Shown here in pieces: positions 38,161 through 48,110 of a DNA stretch of 64,000 nt. The stretch spans positions 62,001-126,000 of the forward strand of contig NZ_BNJR01000004.1 of assembly GCF_016860605.1 (NCBI RefSeq), written 5' to 3'. The position numbers were made by a program, and so were the translations under genes. The notes under the pieces were generated by a model. It did no database searches. It was not told the DNA's origin and worked only from the letters and a program-made list of their open reading frames with translations. The stretch comes from Lentilactobacillus fungorum. GTDB lineage: Bacteria > Bacillota > Bacilli > Lactobacillales > Lactobacillaceae. The stretch's first letter is position 1, and the number at the start of each line of letters is the position of its first letter.

Positions 38161-40020
38161 ATGGCAAGTAATAAAATAATTGGTATTGATTTAGGAACCA
38201 CCAACTCAGCCGTTGCCGTACTTGAAGGCAACGAACCTAAGATTATTGCAAACCCTGAAGGCTCACGGACAACACCATCTGTTGTTGCGTTCAAAGATGG
38301 CAAGCCTCAGGTAGGTGAAGTTGCTAAGCGACAAGAAATTACGAATCCAAATACGGTTCGTTCAATTAAGAGTCACATGGGTGAGCAAAATTACACCGTT
38401 GATATTGATGGTAAGAAATATACGCCACAACAAATTTCGGCAATGATTCTCCAATATATCAAGGAATTTGCGGAAGACTATCTGGGCGACAAAGTTACTC
38501 AAGCGGTTATTACTGTCCCAGCTTACTTTAACGATGCCCAACGACAAGCAACCAAAGATGCCGGAAAAATTGCTGGCTTAGAAGTTAAGCGAATCATTAA
38601 CGAACCAACCGCTGCGGCTTTGGCATACGGTCTTGATAAGCAAGATAAAGACGAAAAAATCTTGGTTTATGATTTAGGTGGTGGGACTTTTGATGTTTCC
38701 ATCCTTGAATTAGGTGACGGTGTCTTCCAAGTTCTATCGACTAATGGTGATACCCACCTTGGTGGTGATGACTTTGACCAACGTATTATTGACTGGTTGG
38801 TTGACAACTTTAAGAAAGAAAATGGCGTTGATTTGTCAAAAGACAAGATGGCACTTCAACGTTTAAAGGACGCGGCTGAAAAAGCTAAGAAAGATCTTTC
38901 GGGTGTGACTGAATCAGAAATCAGTTTACCGTTTATCTCTGCGGGCGAAAATGGACCTTTGCATTTGCAAACAACGTTGACCCGGGCAAAGTTTAACGAA
39001 CTCACTTCTGACTTGGTTGCAAAGACCAAGGTACCGTTTGATAACGCATTAAAAGATGCTGGTTTGCAAACATCAGACATTGACCAAGTGATCTTAAACG
39101 GTGGTTCAACTCGAATCCCAGCCGTCCAAGATGCTGTTAAGTCATGGACTGGTAAAGACTCTAACCATTCAATTAACCCTGATGAAGCGGTTGCTTTGGG
39201 CGCTGCTATTCAAGGTGGTGTGATTACTGGTGATGTAAAGGACGTTGTTTTGCTTGATGTAACGCCATTGTCACTTGGAATTGAAACCATGGGTGGTGTC
39301 TTCACTAAGTTAATTGACCGTAACACAACCATTCCAACTAGTAAGTCACAAGTCTTCTCAACTGCAGCAGATAATCAGCCTGCCGTAGACATTCATGTCT
39401 TACAAGGTGAACGCCCAATGGCTGCTGATGATAAAACGCTTGGCCAATTCCAGTTAACGGACATTCCGCCTGCACCACGTGGTGTTCCTCAAATTGAAGT
39501 CACCTTTGATATTGACAAGAACGGGATTGTTAACGTTTCTGCCAAGGATAAAGGAACTGGTAAAGAGCAAAAGATCACCATCAAGGATTCATCAGGCCTT
39601 TCAGATGATGAAATCAAGAAGATGATGAAGGAAGCTAAGGAAAACGAGGAAGCAGATAAGCAACGCAAGGAAACTGCTGACTTGAATAACGAAGTTGACC
39701 AATTACTCTTCCAGACCGACAAGACGCTTAAAGAAGTTAAGGGTAAAGTTTCAGATGATGAAATTAAGAAGGCTGAAGATGCCCGAGACGCCCTTAAGAA
39801 AGCCAAGGAAGATAACAACGTTGATGATATGAAAGCTAAGAAAGATGATCTCAACAAGATTGTTCAAGACTTGGCAGTTAAGCTGTATCAACAACAAGCA
39901 CCAAAAGACGGTAACGGTGCCGGTGCGCAATCAGGCGCTTCTGACAATAAAGACGATGGTAAAGGTGGCGACGGTACTGTCGATGGCGACTTCCATGAAG
40001 TTCACGATGATAAAAAATAA
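38161..40020 (+). CDS. dnaK: Molecular chaperone DnaK (Hsp70)
   Basis: ATP-dependent chaperone, 619 residues. The ATPase domain carries [27 protein letters not shown] near residue 170 and [12 protein letters not shown] near 305. The linker [11 protein letters not shown] near 360 leads into the peptide-binding domain and helical lid. The Gly/Asp-rich tail ends EVHDDKK. It shows the Gram-positive deletion typical of Firmicute DnaK in the N-terminal quarter. A terminator follows at 40048-40074. Confidence 0.98.
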   Translation: MASNKIIGIDLGTTNSAVAVLEGNEPKIIANPEGSRTTPSVVAFKDGKPQVGEVAKRQEITNPNTVRSIKSHMGEQNYTVDIDGKKYTPQQISAMILQYIKEFAEDYLGDKVTQAVITVPAYFNDAQRQATKDAGKIAGLEVKRIINEPTAAALAYGLDKQDKDEKILVYDLGGGTFDVSILELGDGVFQVLSTNGDTHLGGDDFDQRIIDWLVDNFKKENGVDLSKDKMALQRLKDAAEKAKKDLSGVTESEISLPFISAGENGPLHLQTTLTRAKFNELTSDLVAKTKVPFDNALKDAGLQTSDIDQVILNGGSTRIPAVQDAVKSWTGKDSNHSINPDEAVALGAAIQGGVITGDVKDVVLLDVTPLSLGIETMGGVFTKLIDRNTTIPTSKSQVFSTAADNQPAVDIHVLQGERPMAADDKTLGQFQLTDIPPAPRGVPQIEVTFDIDKNGIVNVSAKDKGTGKEQKITIKDSSGLSDDEIKKMMKEAKENEEADKQRKETADLNNEVDQLLFQTDKTLKEVKGKVSDDEIKKAEDARDALKKAKEDNNVDDMKAKKDDLNKIVQDLAVKLYQQQAPKDGNGAGAQSGASDNKDDGKGGDGTVDGDFHEVHDDKK

Positions 40021-40047
40021 TCTTTAAGATTGTTATTTTAACGAGAA

Positions 40048-40074
40048 GTCAAGGCCGGCCGGCTTTGGCTTTTT
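40048..40074 (+). terminator. dnaK terminator overlapping a dnaJ promoter
   Basis: GTCAAGGCC/GGCTTTGGC (two wobbles, GGCC loop) then TTTTT. TTGGCT at 40065-40070 and TATTCT at 40087-40092, 16 bases apart, could start a separate dnaJ transcript. Confidence 0.65.
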
Positions 40075-40130
40075 GTTAAAATATGGTATTCTATCTAAGA
40101 TAACGAATTGATTGAAGATGGGAGTTTCTA

Positions 40131-41279
40131 ATGGCAAGTAAAGATTATTATGACATCTTGGGCGTCTCTAAGGACGCTTCCGACGATGAAATCAAACACG
40201 CCTATCGTAAATTATCCAAAAAGTGGCATCCAGATATTAACAAGGCACCAGATGCCGAGGAGAAATTTAAGGAAATTAACGAAGCTTACGAGACGTTAAG
40301 CGATCCGCAAAAGCGGGCTAATTATGACCAATATGGTTCAGCTGAAGGTGCTGGTGCCGGCTTTGGCGGTGCTAATGGCGCTGGTGGCTTTGGTAACTTC
40401 GATGGCGGCGGTTTTGGCTTCGATGATATTTTCAGCCAATTTTTTGGTGGCGGTCAGCGAACGGTTGATCCATCGGCACCACGTCAGGGACGAGATTTGC
40501 AATACCAGATGACTTTGGAATTTGAAGAAGCCATTTTTGGTAAGAAGACGGTCATTAAGTATAATCGTGAAGCCCAATGTAAGACTTGCGGTGGAACTGG
40601 TGCCAAGCCTGGGACGTCGCCGACAACGTGTTCACGTTGTGGTGGCCGGGGCTATATCGTTACCGAAACTAACACGCCACTTGGGCGGATGCAATCTCGA
40701 CAAACTTGTCCTGTCTGCCACGGAACTGGTAAAGAAATTAAAGAAAAGTGCCCAACTTGTGGCGGTCGTGGCCGAGTTGACGAACGTCATGAACTTGAAG
40801 TCAACGTTCCCGCTGGTATTGACGACGGTCAACAAATGCGGCTTCAAGGACAGGGTGAGGCCGGCGAAAACGGTGGTCCTTATGGCGATTTATACATTGT
40901 CTTTAAGGTTAAACCAAGCAAGGACTTTACCCGAGATGGGTCAACAATTTACGTTGATGAAAGCATTAGTTTCGCCCGGGCAGCGCTTGGTGGTAAGGTT
41001 AAGGTCAAGACGGTTCACGGTGATGTGGAGCTTAAGATTCCGGCAGGGACCCAGACCGGTACAACCTTTAGATTAAAGGGTAAAGGCGCTCCGCGATTAC
41101 GAGGTAATGGCAATGGGGATGAACGGGTAACTGTGACAGTTACGACGCCTAAATCCCTTAATAAGGAACAAAAAGTCGCCTTGGAAGCATTTGCTAAAGC
41201 CAGTGGTGAAAGCATTGACGGCAAGGGCGGTAGTAATTTTTTTGACAAGATGAAGGATGCTTTTGACCCAAAGAAATAG
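40131..41279 (+). CDS. dnaJ: Chaperone protein DnaJ
   Basis: Hsp40 cochaperone stimulating DnaK ATPase. 382 residues: J domain with WHPDIN at about residue 33, a Gly/Phe-rich linker (70-110), and four zinc-finger repeats ([32 protein letters not shown]) between residues 148 and 222. The C-terminal substrate-binding domains are complete. GGGAG precedes the ATG. Confidence 0.97.
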   Translation: MASKDYYDILGVSKDASDDEIKHAYRKLSKKWHPDINKAPDAEEKFKEINEAYETLSDPQKRANYDQYGSAEGAGAGFGGANGAGGFGNFDGGGFGFDDIFSQFFGGGQRTVDPSAPRQGRDLQYQMTLEFEEAIFGKKTVIKYNREAQCKTCGGTGAKPGTSPTTCSRCGGRGYIVTETNTPLGRMQSRQTCPVCHGTGKEIKEKCPTCGGRGRVDERHELEVNVPAGIDDGQQMRLQGQGEAGENGGPYGDLYIVFKVKPSKDFTRDGSTIYVDESISFARAALGGKVKVKTVHGDVELKIPAGTQTGTTFRLKGKGAPRLRGNGNGDERVTVTVTTPKSLNKEQKVALEAFAKASGESIDGKGGSNFFDKMKDAFDPKK

Positions 41280-41349
41280 GTTTGAAGGTTCTTAACTAAA
41301 ATCAGAATCTGGAGCGATGATCGATTACTAATCCCTAGATTCGTGTCAG

Positions 41350-41386
41350 TAGCGTGATTATTTCTAATTTGGAAATGGTTGCGCTA
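41350..41386 (+). repeat. Intergenic hairpin repeat, copy 2
   Basis: Left arm 41350-41364 and right arm 41372-41386 pair over 15 bp as RNA, using four U-G/G-U pairs, with a 7-base loop. The right arm shares GGTTGCGCTA with copy 1 at 2594-2648. The rest of the 252-base gap between dnaJ and lepA holds only a GAATCT/AGATTC stem and a TATAAT at 41492-41497 that probably belongs to the lepA promoter. Confidence 0.65.
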
Positions 41387-41531
41387 TTTGTTTGATTTGA
41401 ATTATCGAAGCTTGTACTGGGTGAAGGTGACTAGTGGTTGTACCAATTAAGTTGCTAGTTGGTTAATCTTCATTTACACTGGAATGGTTGGTATAATAAA
41501 GTGTAACTATGAATGAAAGTGAGAGCACAAC

Positions 41532-43370
41532 ATGGATTTACAGAAAATGAAGGAACATCAAAAATATATTCGCAATTTTTCCATCGTTGCTCACATCGAC
41601 CATGGGAAATCGACGCTTGCAGATCGAATTCTCGAAATGACAGATACGGTTGCTAAGCGGGACATGAAAGATCAGTTGTTGGATAATATGGATTTGGAGC
41701 GTGAGCGAGGGATTACGATTAAATTAAATGCCGTTGAACTCACGTATCATGCCAAAGACGGGCATGACTATGAATTTCATCTAATTGATACCCCAGGCCA
41801 CGTTGACTTTTCTTATGAGGTTTCTCGAAGCCTGGCCGCTTGTGAGGGGGCTGTCTTAGTCGTCGATGCCGCTCAAGGGGTCGAGGCCCAAACGTTAGCT
41901 AACGTTTACTTGGCGATTGACGACAATTTGGAGATTGTGCCGGTCATTAATAAGATTGATTTGCCATCTGCCGAACCCGAAAAAGTCCGAACCGAAATTG
42001 AAAATGTGATTGGCATTGATGCGTCCGACGCGGTGCTGGCCAGTGCTAAAAAGGGAATTGGTATTGACAAGTTGTTGGAACAGATTGTCCACAAGGTACC
42101 TGCACCGGCTGGAGACGTGACCGGGCCACTTAAAGCGCTAGTTTTTGATTCGGTTTACGATGATTATCGAGGCGTTGTTTTAAGCGTGCGGTTATTTGAA
42201 GGCACTGTCCAACCTGGTGACAAGATCCGCATGATGAATAGCGGCAGTGAATATGAGGTCACAGAAGTTGGTGTTAACTCGCCTAAACCGGTTAGAAGAG
42301 GTTATCTCATGTCTGGCGATGTGGGCTACATTACGGCTAGTATTAAAGATATTACGCAAACTCGAGTGGGGGATACGGTGACAAATGCGGACGATCCGGC
42401 AGACGAAGCCTTACCAGGTTATCGCGTGATGAATCCGATGGTTTATGCTGGCTTGTACCCAACCGACAATGCAAAGTTTGATGACTTGAGAGAAGCCCTT
42501 GAAAAGCTCAAGTTAAACGATGCTGCCTTGGAATTTGAGCCAGAAGTTTCTCAAGCTTTGGGATTTGGTTTCCGGTGCGGCTTTTTGGGCTTGCTTCACA
42601 TGGATGTTGTCCAAGAACGGCTTGAGCGAGAGTTCAACCTTGAGCTGATCACCACGGCCCCTTCTGTGACGTATAAGGTGGCGATGACGGATGGGCAAGT
42701 CAAAGACGTGGAAAATCCTTCCGAGATGCCGGAAGTTTCTGCGATTAAGGAAATCTCTGAACCATATGTGAAGGCGACCATCATGGTGCCTAACGATTAT
42801 GTAGGGCCAGTCATGGAGTTATGCCAAAGACGGCGCGGGGAATTTGAGACCATGGAATACTTGGATGAGTACCGGGTGAACGTGGTCTACCATATGCCAT
42901 TATCAGAAATCATTTTTGACTTCTTTGATAAATTAAAATCCAGTACCAAAGGCTATGCCTCATTGGATTACGACTTAGAAGATTATCGTCCGAGTGATTT
43001 GGTAAAGATTGATATTTTATTGAATGGTGAACAAGTAGATGCGCTGAGCTTTATTTCTCACCGGCAGTTCGCGGCAACAAGGGCTCGTGATATTGTTGGT
43101 CGTTTAAAGAATATTATCCCCCGGCAAAACTTTGAAATCCCAGTGCAAGCAGCAATTGGCGCTAAGATTATTGCTCGAACCAATATCAAGGCTTACCGAA
43201 AGGACGTGACCGCCAAATTATATGGTGGCGATCGAACTCGAAGAATGAAGCTCCTCGAAAAGCAAAAAGCTGGTAAGAAACGAATGAAAGCCGTTGGCAA
43301 GGTCGATATTCCCCAAGAAGCCTTCATGGCCGTTTTGCAGACGGATGAGGAGGAGAAGGGCGATAAATAA
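41532..43370 (+). CDS. lepA: Elongation factor 4 (LepA)
   Basis: Ribosome-associated GTPase with back-translocation activity, 612 residues. [13 protein letters not shown] near residue 21, DTPGHVDF near 84 and NKIDLPSA near 139 define the G domain. The LepA-specific C-terminal domain has [19 protein letters not shown]. No terminator follows the stop. The accessory island begins within 80 bases. Confidence 0.97.
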   Translation: MDLQKMKEHQKYIRNFSIVAHIDHGKSTLADRILEMTDTVAKRDMKDQLLDNMDLERERGITIKLNAVELTYHAKDGHDYEFHLIDTPGHVDFSYEVSRSLAACEGAVLVVDAAQGVEAQTLANVYLAIDDNLEIVPVINKIDLPSAEPEKVRTEIENVIGIDASDAVLASAKKGIGIDKLLEQIVHKVPAPAGDVTGPLKALVFDSVYDDYRGVVLSVRLFEGTVQPGDKIRMMNSGSEYEVTEVGVNSPKPVRRGYLMSGDVGYITASIKDITQTRVGDTVTNADDPADEALPGYRVMNPMVYAGLYPTDNAKFDDLREALEKLKLNDAALEFEPEVSQALGFGFRCGFLGLLHMDVVQERLEREFNLELITTAPSVTYKVAMTDGQVKDVENPSEMPEVSAIKEISEPYVKATIMVPNDYVGPVMELCQRRRGEFETMEYLDEYRVNVVYHMPLSEIIFDFFDKLKSSTKGYASLDYDLEDYRPSDLVKIDILLNGEQVDALSFISHRQFAATRARDIVGRLKNIIPRQNFEIPVQAAIGAKIIARTNIKAYRKDVTAKLYGGDRTRRMKLLEKQKAGKKRMKAVGKVDIPQEAFMAVLQTDEEEKGDK

Positions 43371-43409
43371 GGATTTGGGGGTTGCGGCTACTTACTAAAA
43401 GATACCAAA

Positions 43410-43428
43410 TTCCTACCATTTTCCTACC
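43410..43428 (+). repeat. Direct repeats TTCCTACC near the integrase end
   Basis: TTCCTACC occurs at 43410-43417 and 43421-43428, with a third copy at 48917-48924 near the other end of the decayed phage region. These could be integrase arm sites or attachment-site remnants. No long direct repeat (att core) was found by eye. Confidence 0.3.
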
Positions 43429-43450
43429 TAAGGTTTGAATGTCGGAAGTT

Positions 43451-44600
43451 TTAGCCGTTCTCTTTAGATTGCTTCAACATCTTTTCGAAGATATTAACAG
43501 TCTGGTTTTGCATCTTTCGGGTGACGTGAGAATAGGTATCCATCGTCGTGGTAATCTTTGCGTGGCCTAAACGGTGTCGAACTTCCTTCATCTTGGCACC
43601 ATTTTCCAGTAACATAGTGGCATGAGTATGTCGCAACGAGTGAAAACTAAACGGAAAACCAAGCTTTTTCTGAATTTCTGTACAGTAGTATTTTGATGGA
43701 ATTCGGGGAGAACTGGTTTCCCGTTTTCTTTTGTGCACACAAAATTTGATTCGAAATAAAATTCGCCATATCGCAACCGCTGTTCCGTCTGGTGTTTCTT
43801 TTACTCTTTCAAAATACCGGTAAGGGTCAGATCAATCACAATCGTTTGATAGCCTGCCTGGCTTTTGGCGTCTTCAGTTTCCAGTCGGCTTTGCCATACT
43901 GCTGCATATTTCGCTTAACTTGAATGGTTTGCTTATCGAAGTTGACACAATCCCACTGTAGCCCGCAAATTTCACCGCGTCGCATACCAGTATTGAAAGC
44001 AACTTGAATCGGCACATAGATTGGATTAGCTTTAGAGGTAATTGACAGGATCTGTTCATACTGCTCCATTGAGATTATCTTCAGTTTTCCCGGGTATAGG
44101 TTCGATCTTCAATGTATTGAGGGAATTGGGTGTAGATGGTGGGATTTTGCTTGATCAGCTGATATGGAAACACCGCTATCTTAGAGGCTTTTCGTAAGAC
44201 CGTCTGAATAATCTCATAGGTGTGCTTAAATAAGGATGAGTCTCCAAGCTCATTCAAATACGCCTGGATCATGGTCGGATTGATACTTTTGATTTTGTGG
44301 ATCCTAAATTTAGGGATGAGATGGTTATCCAAAATACCCAGATAATTCTTCTGATTATTTTCTTTGAGGTTAGTCACCACGTAATTTTCATACAAGAAGT
44401 CAAGAAGTGAAAATATTCCTCTAAGCTCATATTGCTTTCAACTGGGACTTGACCACCACTTTCATATTTACTGAGAGCTTGTCTAAGCAACTTCTCGGCT
44501 GTTTGCTTTGAAAGTTGCCAGCCGAGCGCTCGACACGGCGGCGCTTGCCATCTTTGCGGCCTATTTCAAATGAATAGTAATAATAGCCATCACGAGACAT
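43451..44600 (-). pseudogene. Tyrosine-family phage integrase, broken by several frameshifts
   Basis: The pieces line up in order on the minus strand as a typical 380-residue prophage integrase, but in changing frames. The N-terminal arm-binding domain starts at ATG 44600 (SRDGYYYYSFEIG). The SAM-like core-binding domain follows (44081-44395, with NPTMIQAYLN), then the first catalytic block (43836-44069, NTGMRRGEICGLQW with the first catalytic Arg), then 43588-43776 (MRYGEFYFESNF), then the catalytic end (43451-43738, HSLRHTHAT, RLGHAKI and the Tyr in MDTYSHV). At least four frame changes make it inactive. It lies against lepA, the expected position for an integrase next to its attachment site. 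Confidence 0.9.
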
Positions 44601-44673
44601 AATAATCTTCCTTTCTTCATACATAGAGTATAGAATATTGAATATAAATAGAACGTATGCTCTTTTATCTTGT

Positions 44674-44696
44674 TAAATAAAAGCCCTGTGAAGGGC
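44674..44696 (-). terminator. Terminator after the Abi gene
   Basis: On minus, GCCCT-TCAC-AGGGC followed by TTTTATTT, about 85 bases beyond the Abi stop and before the integrase remnant. Confidence 0.75.
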
Positions 44697-44779
44697 TGGC
44701 TAAGTTGGCCTCGAAATGGTTTTTGCTGTAGAACGAGATGAATAAGCTAATTTCGACACTTTATAGGCCACATTATTTT

Positions 44780-45934
44780 TTAAATGAATTTTGGAAGCTG
44801 GTTTATAAACTTTTCTCCATTTTCGATCAGTGGTATGGGAAGGTGGAAAATACTTTCAAAAATAAATTTAGCTTCATCATCAGTAGTCAATAAATCCATG
44901 GTTTGTTTCAACTCATTAATAAAAATTTGAGCTTGTACAAAGTCCTCTGATAAAACCAAGATACTTAAAAAACATGCCACTAAGTTATGAGAGTTAGATA
45001 AATTATTTGGAATATTATATACGAGATTGATTTCGTCTTCATGAGGCCGTATAAATAATGTTAAATCTAGCTCCGTTTTACTCTGCATGTGGCTTAATAC
45101 AGAATTGTGAGCAAAAAAATTTCTGAATTCACGAAGAACGTTCATTGAATCTAGGAAAAGGTTGGCTATCTGATCCTGAGATAAACCGCTGGGAAGATGA
45201 AGGAGCTCATCATCGAGTGTCTTTTTGCCATTAGCTTTAAGACATTTATACCAATAAATTGTTTGCCCTAATGTTAGTTCTTCTATTAGGATCCATGGTG
45301 GGATGTGGTTATGGTGTTCTCTGTAATAAATTATGGGGTTCCCTTGACGGCTTTGAACCTTCCCATCACGAATGTTTCTCAGCTTTTTCATGGTTTTAGA
45401 AACGATATCTCCTCTAGCATTGCTATAATGCCTCTTAGTGAGATATCCTCCGGAATGGCTATCGACTCCAAAGTTCTTTGAAATATAGTAAGACAAGCTA
45501 GTCTTAAAAGATTTTTCAATCATTAATATTTGTTTCAAAAAGATTGATTTAATTCTGTCTTCAGTAACGCGGATTTTGACCAAATCCTGAATGGATATGC
45601 CATCTTGGAATTTATCTGGGTGTCTGTGTACCATGAGTTTGTCCAGGTTACCATTTACAAGATCATAATAAGAGTAAGTTTTAAGCAGATGCTCAGCATA
45701 TTCTGTATCATCGATGATAAGATTGCGCTTCTTTAAAATTTCAATTTGCTGAGAATAGGTTTTGAATGGTTTATCAGGTAGAAACACATTCAATGAAACT
45801 TCGAATAAAGGATAGAGAAAAGGCACTTCTTCAACTATGCTTGAAGAAATGCCCTTTGCTCTAGTCGGCTTACCGTTTCGGGTTACCAACCATCTCATTT
45901 CCTCAAGTTTACTGTAAACGAATAAATAAGTCAA
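44780..45934 (-). CDS. Abi-family (Abi_2/AbiD/F-like) HEPN protein, probable abortive-infection effector
   Basis: Intact gene of up to 384 residues. The DKPFKTYSQQIEILKKRNLII block near residue 54 is the typical start of Abi_2 proteins. The HEPN RNase motif R-X4-H reads RNFFAH at about residue 270, inside LREFRNFFAHN. Proteins of this family (AbiD, AbiF) stop phage growth in Lactococcus; RNA cleavage is the expected activity but is inference here. TTG 45934 directly follows the upstream gene's stop, so translation is probably coupled. ATG 45898 is another possible start, and family members often begin even later, near residue 50. It forms a two-gene unit with the FlgT-like gene and has its own terminator. 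Confidence 0.85.
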   Translation of the reverse strand: MTYLFVYSKLEEMRWLVTRNGKPTRAKGISSSIVEEVPFLYPLFEVSLNVFLPDKPFKTYSQQIEILKKRNLIIDDTEYAEHLLKTYSYYDLVNGNLDKLMVHRHPDKFQDGISIQDLVKIRVTEDRIKSIFLKQILMIEKSFKTSLSYYISKNFGVDSHSGGYLTKRHYSNARGDIVSKTMKKLRNIRDGKVQSRQGNPIIYYREHHNHIPPWILIEELTLGQTIYWYKCLKANGKKTLDDELLHLPSGLSQDQIANLFLDSMNVLREFRNFFAHNSVLSHMQSKTELDLTLFIRPHEDEINLVYNIPNNLSNSHNLVACFLSILVLSEDFVQAQIFINELKQTMDLLTTDDEAKFIFESIFHLPIPLIENGEKFINQLPKFI

Positions 45935-45936
45935 TA

Positions 45937-46326
45937 TTACACACTTCTTACCGGATCGCCGATTTGTATCTCTTTATTTTTTACATTCCGGGGTTTTATT
46001 TGGTCAGTTTTGATGGGCAAAGAATGAACAGTTCGCGTTGTAACCTTACGAGATGACTGAGCAAACGCAGCTAATCCACCCTTAGAAATTGTTTCTGTAT
46101 CGGTTGTAATGTGACTTACAACTGAGAACGCTTCATGAACCTCTGTAGCCTCAACTTTTGCTTTTATGTAATCTAAGGTTCCAAGAGATTCGTGAGTTGA
46201 AGGGTCTTTGACCGCTTCTCCCGGTTCGTAAATCTCAAATTCTTGACCATAACGTACCTCATCATTGCTTCCTAGATTTATTAATAATTCTGTATCACTT
46301 AAAATTCTAATGACTTTTCCTTCCAT
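45937..46326 (-). CDS. Small protein resembling an FlgT C-terminal domain, partner of Abi
   Basis: A 129-residue soluble protein. ATG 46326 is fixed by AAGGAGGAAC just upstream, although the frame is open to 46410. The N-terminal GKVIRILSDTELLINLG, then VRYGQEFEIYEPGE and ESLGTLDYIKAKVEATEV, resemble the beta-rich FlgT C-terminal/SH3-like module found as stand-alone proteins beside Abi genes. The C-terminal half holds KPRNVKNKEIQIGDPVR. No enzyme motif is seen. It stops 2 bases before the Abi frame, so the pair is one operon. An antitoxin or sensor role is inference from pairing. Confidence 0.7.
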   Translation of the reverse strand: MEGKVIRILSDTELLINLGSNDEVRYGQEFEIYEPGEAVKDPSTHESLGTLDYIKAKVEATEVHEAFSVVSHITTDTETISKGGLAAFAQSSRKVTTRTVHSLPIKTDQIKPRNVKNKEIQIGDPVRSV

Positions 46327-46366
46327 GAGTTCCTCCTTAATAGCTATGACCTTTCTTTCAGTCAAA

Positions 46367-46699
46367 TTAGTGTATCCCTTGCCTAAACCACGAGTGCCCA
46401 CTTCTTTCAATTACATAAGCATAGTGGGTTCCGGAATTAAATCTGCCACTTTCAGCCACCCAAGGAAAGACCCACGATTGACGAACTTTTACGTGGTAGC
46501 CTGGGTGCATTTTATATTTTGCTACTGTATAACTATTGGACATTGGTTTTTCAATTTTAGTCTTGTATACGTAAGTAGTTCGTCGGATTGTTACCCAGTG
46601 TGCATATCCCCAATTAGCCGCTGCTACGTTAGTTATAAAAACACTAATGCCAAGAGACAGTGCCGTGATCCCCAATAAAATACTATTTTTTACTTTCAT
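46367..46699 (-). CDS. Small secreted protein, intact
   Basis: A 110-residue protein with a clear signal peptide (residues 1-27, basic start, hydrophobic core, cleavage probably after the AAA of NVAAANWGY). The mature part of about 80 residues is rich in Tyr, Trp, His and Arg (VYKTKIEKP, GYHVKVRQSW, SGHSWFRQG), which suits a small wall- or surface-binding domain. ATG 46699 follows GGGAGG. It is preceded by a related but broken gene and followed after 40 bases by the FlgT-like gene. Its position between integrase and repressor is where temperate phages keep superinfection-exclusion genes. Confidence 0.75.
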   Translation of the reverse strand: MKVKNSILLGITALSLGISVFITNVAAANWGYAHWVTIRRTTYVYKTKIEKPMSNSYTVAKYKMHPGYHVKVRQSWVFPWVAESGRFNSGTHYAYVIERSGHSWFRQGIH

Positions 46700-46736
46700 G
46701 ATTTCCTCCCAATTAAACACAAAATCGATGTTAAAT

Positions 46737-47141
46737 TTATCCTGTTACTCCATGATTTGCATACCAGTAATAGTGGCTCTTACTTACCTTGTGGAGAATC
46801 GGCATTCCTTTAAATTTGAGCTTGTTTTTCGAAACATGACGAATTTTAAGCGTGAAATATGTGGTATTTCCTAATGTAAACTTACTGTGGATGCGATAAT
46901 TATGTCCGCTTTGATTGACACGTAAAACTTTGTACGAGTATATATCAGCTTGGGGGCCACCTTCTGAGACATATCCACGAGTAATCTTAGCCATGTATCA
47001 GTTGCCAATGTAGTATCCGCGTATAGCCCTTGGAACAGTTTGGTAAGTAGTATAGGCATGTGCGGCTAAAGGTACTGATGATGTAGTAGCACCAAGTGAT
47101 AATGCAGCAACTCCCAACAATAGCGACTTCTTAAATTTCAT
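46737..47141 (-). pseudogene. Small secreted protein interrupted by one in-frame TGA
   Basis: ATG 47141 (GGAGG upstream) opens a signal peptide very like that of the next gene (MKFKKSLLLGVAALSLG, ending near AAHAYTTY). The frame meets TGA at 46998-47000, after 47 codons, and then continues open in the same frame for 87 codons with TRGYVSEGGPQAD and SKSHYYWYANHG to the stop at 46737. A single base change would restore a 134-residue exported protein. The downstream part could initiate at ATG 46994 but would lack the signal peptide. Confidence 0.8.
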
Positions 47142-47156
47142 AATTCCCTCCAATAA

Positions 47157-47540
47157 TTAACAAATGTCTTTAAAATGATATCCGTACATAACCCCAACCA
47201 TGTGAAGATAATCAGTTTGAACGCCTAAGTCATTAGCGAGTTCATAATCATTATCTACACCAAATCTTGCAAGACTGTCTAACCGTTTCCTTGATCCGTG
47301 ATGCTCCATTCCCCAGTATCGAGTTCGCTTCTCCTGCACCATGTTATCAGCTATGTGGTATAACTGATGCAAATACATGGCCAATTTTCTCATAAAGCCA
47401 TTCTGTTTTTAATATATCCGAACTAATAGTGGTCTGATTGCCAATGGTTAACCCTCGTAGTCCATATGGTATGTGTTCGAATTGATAACTGAGCTGGCTG
47501 CGAGCTGTTGAGACATCAACCGTTCAATATCATCTATTCA
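47157..47540 (-). pseudogene. ImmA/IrrE-type metallopeptidase remnant
   Basis: Fragments in different frames can be read in order on minus. Around 47531 there is DIERLMSQQL. From about 47470 comes YGLRGLTIGNQTTIS followed by EWLYEKIGHVFASV, the region of the family's zinc-binding EIGHV motif. From 47393 to 47157 the conserved QEKRTRYWGMEHHGS and the helical end with LGVQTDYLHM appear. Stops and frameshifts separate the pieces. Such proteins cleave the phage or ICE repressor. It stands directly after the repressor remnant, as in a lysogeny module. Confidence 0.75.
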
Positions 47541-47610
47541 CATTAGTCTTTTTTCGTGCTCTTTCCGATATTATGTCTGTTTAATCTGATACCTTTTTGT
47601 CGCTTGGGTG

Positions 47611-47835
47611 CTAAATTAGATCCTTATGAGCAGCTACTCTTAGACCGTCATCCACTTTGTGATCCAAGGGATAATCTGTTGCAACCATAAAGTAGTTAGC
47701 AATTGTTAATAACATTTCAGTATCCGGCTCTGATCTTCCAACTTCCTAACTACCAATAATTTATCGAAATACAGAAAGAGCTTTTACGAAATAACTTTGA
47801 CTCATTGCTTGCAGTTTCTAAGGTCGCTTAAACAC
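47611..47835 (-). pseudogene. Xre-family (CI-like) repressor remnant with three in-frame stops
   Basis: From GTG 47835 one minus-strand frame reads FKRP-stop-KLQAMSQSYF, SVFR-stop-IIGS-stop-EVGRSEPD, then TEMLLTIANYFMVATDYPLDHKV and a VAAHKDLI end at 47611. This is the HTH_3 fold of temperate-phage repressors with three nonsense codons but no frame change. It confirms that the region is the lysogeny module of a dead phage. Confidence 0.8.
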
Positions 47836-47936
47836 GTGATCGCCTCAGTTCTGTTATCTTGATATTACCACGTTTTGTAGTTTAAAAAGACATGTATAAT
47901 ACAAAATAGTAAAAAGTCGACATATTATTACAATTT

Positions 47937-48110
47937 ATGGTTTGGGTTAATCGTGTAAAATTATTAAAAGGGATGCAAGTGAAAGACTATGTTTTAACTG
48001 ATCAAGAAAGATCTATTGATCCAAGTAGTCGAGATATTAGTTTTATCGAACGCTTTCCCAATGAAACTTTCAAAGAAGTTTTGAAGCTTGTACTAATGAC
48101 TTATGAATAA
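47937..48110 (+). CDS. Possible small ORF of 57 codons
   Basis: ATG 47937 opens 57 codons to TAA 48108-48110, with a second ATG at 47973 that follows AAAAGGG closely. The product is charged and unrecognised (contains VLTDQERSIDPSS and KEVLKLVLMTYE). A TATAAT at 47895-47900 lies upstream. It sits where a cro or early gene of the phage would be. Neither start has a convincing ribosome binding site, so expression is doubtful. Confidence 0.3.
   Translation: MVWVNRVKLLKGMQVKDYVLTDQERSIDPSSRDISFIERFPNETFKEVLKLVLMTYE

Noticed and set aside
39489-39857. 122-codon minus-strand ORF opposite dnaK
   Set aside because: Shadow of dnaK codon usage; it has no ribosome binding site and a Ser/Leu-rich nonsense composition.
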